DNA of 6,532 nt from an uncultured Clostridia bacterium. Lineage in GTDB: Bacteria > Bacillota > Clostridia > Oscillospirales > Ruminococcaceae. The position numbers and the translations under genes were made by a program. Positions 1-5,231 of this stretch are shown in pieces. Numbering within the stretch: the stretch's first letter is position 1; every line of letters begins with the position of its first letter. The stretch covers positions 1 to 6,532 of the forward strand of contig CAMWRN010000142.1 in assembly GCA_947176675.1 (NCBI GenBank). The letters are read 5' to 3'. Under the pieces are notes generated by a model. It did not search any database. It worked only from the letters and a program-made list of their open reading frames with translations, and was not told the DNA's origin.

Positions 1-1
1 G

Positions 2-421
2 TTCGATATTATTGAAATGCTGAAATCCACCTTGTGCGACTTGTCCTGCACTCACTTCGGCAGAACCACAAAAAGCACCATGGAGCGCGTTGTGCAGTAC
101 ATTCAGTCCAATTACAGCCGTGAGCTCCGTCTTGAACAGCTTGCGAATATTTTCGGCTACAACAGCGCGTACTTGGGCAAGGTTTTTCATCAATACACTG
201 GAGAAAACTTCAACAACTACCTTGACCGCATTAGAATTACCGAAGCAAAACGCCTGCTTCTTCTGAACGAATACAAGGTTTACGAAGTCGCCGAAATGGT
301 GGGTTATTCAAATATAAACTACTTCCACAACAAGTTTAAAAAATATGTGGGAGTCAGTCCTCTCAGCTTTAAGCGGCAGGGTAAAAACGTTGAAACAAAT
401 ACTGACGCTGAAGCAGAATAA
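2..421 (+). CDS. AraC-family HTH regulator, C-terminal part (5' end outside window)
   Basis: The frame is open from the left edge (reading F-D-I-I-E-M-L-K) to TAA at 419-421, so this is the 3' end of a longer gene, and the ATG at 17 is probably internal. The last ~100 residues form a typical AraC/XylS double helix-turn-helix. The first helices lie around IQSNYSRELRLEQLANIFG with YNSAYLGKVFHQYTG; the second HTH contains VYEVAEMVGYSNINYFHNKF followed by the signature GVSPLSF(K)RQ. This architecture, with no ligand domain visible in the ~25 residues before it, fits the output domain of a YesN-type response regulator or a membrane-anchored AraC regulator; the missing N terminus would decide which. 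It is the last gene of its transcript, because a strong terminator follows 34 nt later. It converges on the HxlR gene and has no evident link to it. The DNA-binding role is confident; the regulon is unknown. Confidence 0.9.
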   Translation, partial: FDIIEMLKSTLCDLSCTHFGRTTKSTMERVVQYIQSNYSRELRLEQLANIFGYNSAYLGKVFHQYTGENFNNYLDRIRITEAKRLLLLNEYKVYEVAEMVGYSNINYFHNKFKKYVGVSPLSFKRQGKNVETNTDAEAE

Positions 422-454
422 TAACTGCAGCGATTTCACAATACAGTTGGTTAA

Positions 455-495
455 TAAAAATACCGCCCTTGTTTGAAACAAGGACGGTATTTTTA
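455..495. terminator. Bidirectional Rho-independent terminator
   Basis: An almost perfect 19-bp inverted repeat: 456-474 (AAAAATACCGCCCTTGTTT) pairs with 476-494, with a single A-C mismatch (466/484). The stem has a GC core flanked by an A run on the left and a T run on the right, so it ends with a U tract in either direction. It lies between the stops of the convergent AraC-type and HxlR genes and can serve both. Confidence 0.93.
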
Positions 496-517
496 TTACA
501 TATTGTGTAAATTTAGA

Positions 518-844
518 TCAACTGCGGCTCGCTTTGTATTCCGTTCCCCACTTCGCCATTGCATCCAGAATCGGAAACATTGAGCAGCCAAGCTCGGTTA
601 ACGTATACTCCACTCTGGGCGGAACTTCGGGAAATGTCTCTCTTGTCAGCAGACCGTTTTCCTCCATATCACGCAGATTTGCGGTAAGTACTTTCTGTGA
701 AATTCCCGGCAGCGATTTTTTCAGCTCTCCGAAACGCTTTGTGCCGTCCCGCAGGTCGCGTATTATCAGCACCTTCCACTTGTCGCCGATAAGCATTAGA
801 GTCGTTTCCACAGGACATGGTGGCAAATTGCTTTTGTCAATCAT
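518..844 (-). CDS. HxlR-family winged-helix transcriptional regulator
   Basis: A 108-residue protein, the usual HxlR/MarR-like length. Recognisable family motifs are CPVETTLMLIGDKWKVLIIR (residues 10-29), LRDGTKRFGELKKSLPGISQ (31-50), KVLTANLRDMEENGLLTR (51-68) and the wing VPPRVEYTLTELG (74-86). I chose ATG 844-842 because a GGAGG box (855-851) sits 6 nt upstream. The frame stays open further upstream, but that stretch contains this gene's own promoter. There are two cysteines, Cys10 near the N terminus and Cys87. Redox-sensing members such as Bacillus YodB and HypR use an N-terminal cysteine at this kind of position, so thiol sensing is a reasonable inference but not proven. The gene is transcribed divergently from the MBL-like/macrodomain/SirTM operon and most likely regulates it, perhaps also itself, as is common for this family. 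Confidence 0.93.
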   Translation of the reverse strand: MIDKSNLPPCPVETTLMLIGDKWKVLIIRDLRDGTKRFGELKKSLPGISQKVLTANLRDMEENGLLTRETFPEVPPRVEYTLTELGCSMFPILDAMAKWGTEYKASRS

Positions 845-872
845 TTTTGACCTCCGAATATTTTGTGATTTA

Positions 873-901
873 AGTATAGCACATTTCCTACAAAAATTCA
901 A
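873..901 (-). promoter_or_regulatory. Sigma-A promoter of the HxlR gene
   Basis: Read on the minus strand: -35 TTGAAT (901-896), a 17-nt spacer, then -10 TATACT (878-873) preceded by TGC, an extended -10. The predicted start near 866 leaves a leader of about 20 nt with the GGAGG box inside it. The palindromes at 942-957 and 963-974 lie well upstream of this -35. Confidence 0.75.
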
Positions 902-941
902 GAAAAAATTTTTTTAACGCAAATCCCATCTCTCCGCAAAT

Positions 942-957
942 GTTACTTTTCGGTAAC
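942..957. promoter_or_regulatory. Inverted repeat, candidate HxlR operator
   Basis: GTTAC-N6-GTAAC is a perfect 5-bp inverted repeat placed between the divergent promoters, centred about 65 bp upstream of the predicted start of the plus-strand operon. This fits an activator site or an upstream operator. A second short dyad, CAC-A6-GTG (963-974), abuts the -35 box. Binding by the neighbouring HxlR protein is inferred from position only. Confidence 0.5.
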
Positions 958-979
958 TATGCCACAAAAAAGTGCCTTC

Positions 980-1008
980 TTTACAAGTATGAAAAGCTGT
1001 GATATGAT
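980..1008 (+). promoter_or_regulatory. Sigma-A promoter of the MBL-like/macrodomain/SirTM operon
   Basis: -35 TTTACA (980-985), a spacer of exactly 17 nt, and -10 TATGAT (1003-1008) preceded by TGA at 1000-1002, giving an extended -10. Transcription should start near 1015, leaving a leader of about 70 nt. That leader contains a dyad (1022-1040) and an AGGAGG ribosome binding site (1071-1076). Confidence 0.75.
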
Positions 1009-1021
1009 ATAGTCAAGGAAA

Positions 1022-1040
1022 AGATCAAGCGCTTAGATCT
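1022..1040. repeat. Near-perfect palindrome just downstream of the operon start
   Basis: AGATC (1022-1026), the self-complementary AAGCGCTT (1027-1034), one extra A (1035) and GATCT (1036-1040). The whole element is a 9-bp dyad with a one-base bulge at about +8 to +26. It could be a repressor operator or a 5' stem-loop in the mRNA. There is no loop outside the AAGCGCTT core, which favours a DNA site for a dimeric protein. Confidence 0.5.
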
Positions 1041-1084
1041 CCCGAAAAGAACAATTACCAAAACTTTTTCAGGAGGAATTTATT

Positions 1085-1879
1085 ATGAACAAAAACACAT
1101 TTACATCAGTTAAGCTTGCAAAGGGCGAGATGAACGTTTACGATTTCGGCACAGTAAAGCTTCACGCCTACAAGACCAACGATTTAATCGACGACGAGGT
1201 TTTTGTCATTGAGAAAAACGGCAAAGCTGCCGTTATTGAGTCTCCATGCTTTTTTGACAACTGTGCGGAGCTTTCGGAGTATCTTAAAGATCTTGAGGTG
1301 GATGGAATATTTGTCGCCTATCACGGTGCAGGCGCAAGCTTTATGCCCGACATTCCAAAGTACGCAACGAAAAACGCAAAGGAATATTCCGAAAACGGCA
1401 GCGGAAAGACTCTTATTGATAATTTCACAAATGCTTTCGGAGACGTTTTTGACAACTCGGTACACCAAATCACCGACATTATCGGCGAAGGCAAAGTTAC
1501 AGCTGCGGGAATTGATTTTATAATCACTCAGACCGCGGAGGCGTTCGATATTGAAATTCCCGAAATAAACGCAGTTTACACGCATATGCTGGGACATGAC
1601 TGCCACTCAATCGTTGCCGGTACAGGCCATGCGGACGCAATTGTCGCGCAGCTCAAAGAGTATATTAAAAAGGGTTACGATCTGATATTAACGTCCCACT
1701 ACACTCCCGAAGATTTAAAGGATGCAGAGACTAAGATCGGCTATCTTGAAAATCTGAAAGTAATTGCCGCAAAATGCAAAAATGCTGACGAATTCAAGTC
1801 GGAAGTAAAAAATAACTACTCCGATTACAGCGGCGATAATTATCTTGATATGACGGCAGGATTTTTCTTCGCTGGATAA
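1085..1879 (+). CDS. Degenerate metallo-beta-lactamase-fold-like protein, first gene of the SirTM operon
   Basis: A 264-residue soluble protein with no signal peptide or membrane segment. The start is secure: AGGAGG at 1071-1076, 8 nt before ATG. Its order of segments recalls the MBL fold. VFVIEKNGKAAVIESP (39-54) resembles the first beta-hairpin ending in the motif-1 acidic residue. GIFVAYHGAGASFMPD (74-89) sits where HxHxDH belongs. LGHDCHSIVAGTGH (169-182) resembles the later GHxxGS segment, and YDLILTSHYTPED (198-210) resembles the last His motif. The usual HxHxDH metal site is not intact (only His80 remains), so a classical di-zinc hydrolase is unlikely. His171, His174, His182, His205 and Cys173 could still bind a metal. 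The gene lies 45 nt before the macrodomain gene with no terminator between, so it is probably co-transcribed. Its function is unknown; a partner or target of ADP-ribosylation is speculation. MBL assignment about 0.5; reality as a gene near certain. Confidence 0.9.
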   Translation: MNKNTFTSVKLAKGEMNVYDFGTVKLHAYKTNDLIDDEVFVIEKNGKAAVIESPCFFDNCAELSEYLKDLEVDGIFVAYHGAGASFMPDIPKYATKNAKEYSENGSGKTLIDNFTNAFGDVFDNSVHQITDIIGEGKVTAAGIDFIITQTAEAFDIEIPEINAVYTHMLGHDCHSIVAGTGHADAIVAQLKEYIKKGYDLILTSHYTPEDLKDAETKIGYLENLKVIAAKCKNADEFKSEVKNNYSDYSGDNYLDMTAGFFFAG

Positions 1880-1924
1880 AAAACAGTATGGCACGACGGA
1901 TATTTTTATGAAAGGATAAGAGCT

Positions 1925-2692
1925 ATGAAACAGAATGAACGTCTATTATATCTTATAAAAAATTTGCTTTCGGAGGACCGGAAATATGAGAAAATACCTA
2001 TCCCCGAAAGCGAGGAGGAACGTTTCAAGCTGCTTCGGTCGCTTATGAATATCCGTCCGCCAAAGCCTGTTTCGGAAAAGTTCCTTGCGGTGCAGGACGA
2101 ATTTCTGAAAGAGAAAATTTACTCAAAGGGCATTACCGATATTACTGATTTAGTGCCGGTCGAAAACGGCATATACTTGTGGAAAGGCGATATCACCACG
2201 CTGAAATGCGGCGCTATAGTCAACGCAGCAAACTCGCAGATGCTGGGCTGTTTTCAGCCTTGCCACAGCTGTATCGACAACGTGATACACACCTTTGCGG
2301 GAATACAGCTGCGTCTTGAATGTGCCGACATTATGGACAGACAAGGAATCGAAGAGCCAACAGGCACGGCAAAAATTACGTCGGCGTACAATCTCCCCTG
2401 TGATCATATTATTCACACAGTTGGACCTATTGTAAACGGCAAACTTACCGAAAAACATTGCAGACAGCTTGAAAGCTGCTATAGGTCATGCCTTGAAGCA
2501 GCGATGCAAAATAATGTGACAAGTATTGCTTTCTGCTGTATCTCCACTGGGGTATTCGGTTTCCCACAAAAGGAAGCGGCGGAAATCGCGGTAAAAACGG
2601 TGAGAAAATTTAGGAAAAACCACAATATTGAGGTGATATTCAATGTTTTCACTGAGAACGACTATACGATCTACAGCGGACTTCTCGGCTGA
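1925..2692 (+). CDS. Zinc-dependent macrodomain protein-ADP-ribose hydrolase (Zn-Macro)
   Basis: A 255-residue cytosolic enzyme expected to remove mono-ADP-ribose from modified proteins. The first ~75 residues are the helical N-terminal region seen in the SirTM-linked class. The macrodomain starts around LWKGDITTLKCGAIVNAANS (85-104). Ahead of the CIDN(V)IHTFAG segment lies the cysteine/histidine cluster LGCFQPCHSC (Cys109, Cys113, His114, Cys116), which matches the Zn-binding insert that sets this class apart from MacroD. The substrate loop is seen as GTAKITSAYNLPCDHIIHTVGP (147-168) with the later loop ISTGVFGFP (206-214). ATG at 1925 follows AAAGGA (1911-1916) by 8 nt. The 3' end overlaps the SirTM start by 50 nt. 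Known relatives in Staphylococcus and Streptococcus reverse SirTM modification of the lipoyl carrier GcvH-L; here no such carrier is adjacent. Family assignment is firm; the target protein is not known. Confidence 0.95.
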   Translation: MKQNERLLYLIKNLLSEDRKYEKIPIPESEEERFKLLRSLMNIRPPKPVSEKFLAVQDEFLKEKIYSKGITDITDLVPVENGIYLWKGDITTLKCGAIVNAANSQMLGCFQPCHSCIDNVIHTFAGIQLRLECADIMDRQGIEEPTGTAKITSAYNLPCDHIIHTVGPIVNGKLTEKHCRQLESCYRSCLEAAMQNNVTSIAFCCISTGVFGFPQKEAAEIAVKTVRKFRKNHNIEVIFNVFTENDYTIYSGLLG

Positions 2693-3515
2693 AATAACTC
2701 GGCTCAAAAACACGCTAAAAGTCGCCGACGCTGTTGTTATTGGCGCGGGAGCAGGGCTTTCCACCGCGGCGGGCTTTACTTACACGGGCGAACGATTTGA
2801 AAAATATTTCTCCGATTTTATAGAAAAATACGGCTTAACCGATATGTATTCGGGAGGATTTTTCCCGTTTGAAACTTCCGAAGAGCACTGGGCGTACTGG
2901 TCGAGATATATTTATTGCAACCGTTATACAGACGTGGACAACGGTGTATACAAAAAGCTTTTTGAGCTTGTGAATGATAAAAATTATTTTGTGCTGACAA
3001 CAAATGTTGATCACCAATTTCAGAAAGCGGGATTTGATAAAAAACGTCTTTTTTACACGCAGGGGGATTACGGTCTGTTTCAGTGCAGCGAACCTTGTCA
3101 CAATGAAACTTATGACAATGAAAAAATAATCCGCAAAATGTTTGCGGATCAGAAAAATATGCGCGTACCAACAGAGCTTGTTCCAATATGTCCGAAATGC
3201 GGAAAGCATATGACTATGAACCTGCGCGCGGACGATAAATTCGTGCAGGACAATGGCTGGTACAAAGCAAGCGAGAGGTACAACGATTTTATCCTCCGTC
3301 ACAGCGGGTCAAAGATACTGTTTCTTGAATTGGGAGTTGGATTCAATACTCCATCCATTATAAAATTTCCGTTCTGGAAGATGACTGCTGAAAATCCCAA
3401 TGCAGTTTACGCCTGCATCAACTATGGCGAGGCTTTTTGCCACGAGGAAATCAAAAAACAGTCAATCTGTCTGAACATAGATATTTCGGAAGCCATAGAG
3501 CGTCTGATATGTTAG
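2643..3515 (+). CDS. Class M sirtuin (SirTM), NAD-dependent protein ADP-ribosyltransferase
   Basis: A 290-residue Rossmann-fold sirtuin. Visible motifs are GAGAGLSTAAGFTYTG (34-49, NAD binding), TTNVDHQF (119-126, replacing the usual TQNID) and YTQGDYGLFQC (138-148), where the catalytic His of deacylating sirtuins is Gln140. The zinc cysteines are Cys148, Cys152, Cys183 and Cys186. Asn121, Gln140 and Arg195 stand where I recall catalytic Asn, Gln and Arg of the streptococcal SirTM. The His-to-Gln change is the hallmark of the class and predicts mono-ADP-ribosyltransferase rather than deacylase activity. ATG 2643 has GAGGTGAT 5 nt upstream and gives the normal ~30 residues before the glycine loop; the next Met (68) is inside the fold. 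The start lies inside the macrodomain gene (50-nt overlap), implying translational coupling of writer and eraser. The gene ends 9 bp from the convergent HD-GYP gene, with no clear terminator between. Confidence 0.95.
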   Translation: MFSLRTTIRSTADFSAEITRLKNTLKVADAVVIGAGAGLSTAAGFTYTGERFEKYFSDFIEKYGLTDMYSGGFFPFETSEEHWAYWSRYIYCNRYTDVDNGVYKKLFELVNDKNYFVLTTNVDHQFQKAGFDKKRLFYTQGDYGLFQCSEPCHNETYDNEKIIRKMFADQKNMRVPTELVPICPKCGKHMTMNLRADDKFVQDNGWYKASERYNDFILRHSGSKILFLELGVGFNTPSIIKFPFWKMTAENPNAVYACINYGEAFCHEEIKKQSICLNIDISEAIERLIC

Positions 3516-3524
3516 CATTCACAA

Positions 3525-4625
3525 TCACATATTGATAAGCGTTCGGTTGATCTTTTTGTCCTCGATAAGCTCTACAATAACGATATTCAGGCAGGACTGA
3601 TCCAAGGAAAGATCGTATACCTTGTCCGCGCCTATAACTGCCACCAATGGGCGAAGCGGCTGGTCGGGATAATTTTTCATGACATAGGCTGTCTCGCCGT
3701 TGGAAAGCTTAACCCGCGAACCTGTTGGGAACGGCGCAACCTTTCGCAGAAATGCCCTTACTACTCTTTCGTCAAAGTGAGTTCCCATACTGCCCATTAC
3801 CATTTCAATCGCCTCGTTCGGCGGATTCGGTATACGATAAGGTCTGTTGGACGTCAGAGCGTCGTAAACGTCCGCCACCGCAAGAATTCTTGCATAAGGG
3901 TGAATTTCATCACCCTTGAGGTGGTTTGGATAGCCCGAACCGTCGAGCTTTTCGTGGTGACCTACAATACCGCGGAAAATATTTTCATTTACAAGATTGC
4001 GCTCGTGCAAATGCGCAGCAGCATGAACGGGGTGCATTTTGATAATGTCGAACTCCTCCCGCGTGAGCCTGTCGGGTTTGGTTATTATCTCGATAGGTAT
4101 AGCTACCTTTCCGATATCGTGCAGAAGTCCCGCCAGACCAAGCTCATTGAGCCTTTCGTTATCCAGACCCAATTCAATGCCTATAGCGATCGCCATTATC
4201 GCAACGCTTAAGCTGTGATGGTAGGTATAGTCATCGTACATCTTGATATCAGCGATATTTATAAGTATGTCCTTATGGGAAGAAAGGCTGTCTATAAGCT
4301 CCTGAGTAGTATTGCCTATGGCTTCCACATCACCTTTTTGCACGCCCTTGCTGCTGTCAATGAAATTGTCCGCCAGACTATGGATATTTGAGATAGCCTC
4401 TCTGCGTATCTGCTGATTAATAGACGACACAACCCGCACTTCGCTGCGTACAGTATCAACATACGCGCCGTCCAGCTTAGCGCTGCAAAGCTGTGTGACC
4501 TGCATATCCGTAAGCTTCTGCCCGGTTTTAAGAACCATTGCTGATTGTGAGGACGGGTCATAGAAATGGATATCCCTTGCAAGACACATTCCCGCAAGAA
4601 GCTCTTCCGACCTTACGAAAACCAA
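3525..4625 (-). CDS. HD-GYP domain protein, probable cyclic di-GMP phosphodiesterase
   Basis: A 366-residue cytosolic protein (numbering from TTG at 4625). Residues ~5-65 form the small N-terminal domain common in Firmicutes HD-GYP proteins (EELLAGMCLARDIHF ... VLKTGQKLTDMQVTQLCSAK). The HD-GYP domain spans ~110-290: His137 in YHHSLSVA, LLHDIGKVAIP (168-178, HD pair 169-170 and Lys173), His198, and GHHEKLDGSGYP (222-233) with the GYP triad. ILAVADVYDALTSNRPYR follows (247-264). All metal-binding residues appear present, so it should hydrolyse c-di-GMP or a related dinucleotide. The ~70-residue tail (FPTGSRVKLSNGETAYVMKN and onward) is a frequent companion of this family. No ATG is available. 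TTG at 4625 has AAGGAG with a 9-nt spacer and begins just before the conserved N-terminal domain. The alternative TTG at 4661 adds 12 residues and has only a distant GGGAG. No transmembrane or sensor domain is visible. Confidence 0.93.
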   Translation of the reverse strand: MVFVRSEELLAGMCLARDIHFYDPSSQSAMVLKTGQKLTDMQVTQLCSAKLDGAYVDTVRSEVRVVSSINQQIRREAISNIHSLADNFIDSSKGVQKGDVEAIGNTTQELIDSLSSHKDILINIADIKMYDDYTYHHSLSVAIMAIAIGIELGLDNERLNELGLAGLLHDIGKVAIPIEIITKPDRLTREEFDIIKMHPVHAAAHLHERNLVNENIFRGIVGHHEKLDGSGYPNHLKGDEIHPYARILAVADVYDALTSNRPYRIPNPPNEAIEMVMGSMGTHFDERVVRAFLRKVAPFPTGSRVKLSNGETAYVMKNYPDQPLRPLVAVIGADKVYDLSLDQSCLNIVIVELIEDKKINRTLINM

Positions 4626-4711
4626 ATCTGTCAACTCCTTGATCCTGCGAAGCTTCAGCAAAACGCTTCTGAAACTCCCGGATTATTTTAATTCAACTAA
4701 TTCAACGCATT

Positions 4712-4780
4712 AAGGGTCTTCCGAAATTACTTTCAGAGACCCTTTGTCTGATTTGCAGACGTCCGCCTGTGCGCCCACAG
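4712..4780 (-). other. Cluster of three stem-loops between the AbrB-like and HD-GYP genes
   Basis: Read on the minus strand in order: CTGTG-N4-CACAG (4780-4767), GTCTG-N5-CAGAC (4760-4746), and a longer hairpin from 4744 to 4712. That third stem pairs AAGGGTCT with AGACCCTT, extended by CTGAAA/TTTCGG around a GTAA tetraloop with one bulged A. The third stem-loop resembles a terminator for the AbrB-like gene but has no U tract on either strand. The remaining sequence of the 211-bp gap (4626-4836) includes a tandem TTGAATTAG/TTGAATTAA repeat (minus strand, near 4704-4687) and no clear -35/-10 pair for the HD-GYP gene. The cluster may be a structured leader or intercistronic RNA element; I recognise no known riboswitch family in it. 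Confidence 0.5.
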
Positions 4781-4836
4781 ATAAAATTCAAGAATATTAC
4801 CTTTGTCCGCGTCATATTATGTATCAGACAGGCAGT

Positions 4837-5076
4837 TTACTTCTTGAGCTGAGTAATGCATTCGGCGCATACGCACTTACCCTTGAACTCAACGATATTC
4901 TCGTCGCTGCCGCAGAAAGCGCACGCCTGCTTATACTTTTTGAGGATTATTTTTTCGTCCTCAACATAAATTTCGAGGGCGTCTTTTTCGCCGATGCCGA
5001 GACCGCGTCGGAGCTCGATGGGGAGGACAATTCTTCCAAGCTCGTCGATTTTTCTCGTAATACCTGTTGCCTTCAT
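4837..5076 (-). CDS. AbrB/SpoVT-type swapped-hairpin DNA-binding protein with C-terminal zinc ribbon
   Basis: A 79-residue protein. Residues 1-48 (MKATGITRKIDELGRIVLP through the LGIGEKDALEIYVEDEKI region) closely match the N-terminal DNA-binding domain of Bacillus AbrB, including the basic residues Arg8, Arg15, Arg23 and Arg24. The C terminus does not resemble the AbrB multimerisation domain. It carries CAFC (52-55) and CVCAEC (68-73), a probable four-cysteine zinc ribbon seen in many clostridial AbrB-like proteins. ATG 5076 has AGGAGG 9 nt upstream; the in-frame TTG at 5085 would overlap that box. In Bacillus, AbrB represses transition-state and sporulation genes in AT-rich DNA. Here the gene faces spmA across an AT-rich 155-bp region, so control of itself and spmAB is plausible but inferred. 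The HD-GYP gene lies downstream on the same strand and may be partly co-transcribed. Confidence 0.93.
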   Translation of the reverse strand: MKATGITRKIDELGRIVLPIELRRGLGIGEKDALEIYVEDEKIILKKYKQACAFCGSDENIVEFKGKCVCAECITQLKK

Positions 5077-5113
5077 AAAAAACAACCTCCTATATAGTTT
5101 AATTTCCAGTAAT

Positions 5114-5143
5114 ATTATAGCATAATTTGTATATAAATGTCAA
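5114..5143 (-). promoter_or_regulatory. Strong sigma-A promoter of the AbrB-like gene
   Basis: On the minus strand: perfect -35 TTGACA (5143-5138), an 18-nt spacer, and perfect -10 TATAAT (5119-5114) preceded by TGC, an extended -10. The predicted start is near 5107, about 30 nt before the ATG. A small dyad AACAT-T-ATGTT (5146-5156) lies directly upstream of the -35 box and could be an operator. Confidence 0.88.
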
Positions 5144-5176
5144 AAAACATTATGTTAATAATAATTACCATTTTAT

Positions 5177-5207
5177 GAATATTAATTTACTATTATTTCC
5201 ATGTTTA
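5177..5207 (+). promoter_or_regulatory. Tentative sporulation (sigma-E-like) promoter for spmAB
   Basis: GAATATT (5177-5183) matches the sigma-E -35 consensus KMATATT. About 16 nt later, CATGTTTA (5200-5207) is only a partial match to CATACAHT. The spacing is longer than usual and the leader would be very short. No sigma-A promoter is visible for spmA, and spmAB are sigma-E genes in Bacillus subtilis, which is the main reason to list it. CATTTTAT (5169-5176) is an alternative -10. Confidence 0.25.
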
Positions 5208-5231
5208 AGCATTCAGAAAGGAAAAACTGCC

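Noticed and set aside
534..917. Plus-strand 127-codon open frame opposite the HxlR gene
   Set aside because: It mirrors a well-conserved HxlR protein, has no ribosome binding site, and runs through the hxlR promoter.
1184..1606. Minus-strand open frame inside the MBL-like gene
   Set aside because: It is low-complexity shadow coding with no ribosome binding site; the plus gene has a strong one and an operon context.
3777..4211. Plus-strand open frame inside the HD-GYP gene
   Set aside because: It is antisense to the conserved catalytic region and has no promoter or ribosome binding site.
4626..4836. c-di-GMP riboswitch upstream of the HD-GYP gene
   Set aside because: The hairpins do not show the conserved GEMM-type core sequences or architecture that I would expect.
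4744..5097. Plus-strand 117-codon open frame opposite the AbrB-like gene
   Set aside because: The minus-strand AbrB motifs, perfect promoter and AGGAGG box are decisive; the plus frame has no recognisable domain.
5127..5231. N-terminal extension of SpmA from the ATG at 5127
   Set aside because: The added 35 residues are AT-rich translated intergenic DNA; the ATG at 5232 has a proper ribosome binding site and gives the family length.
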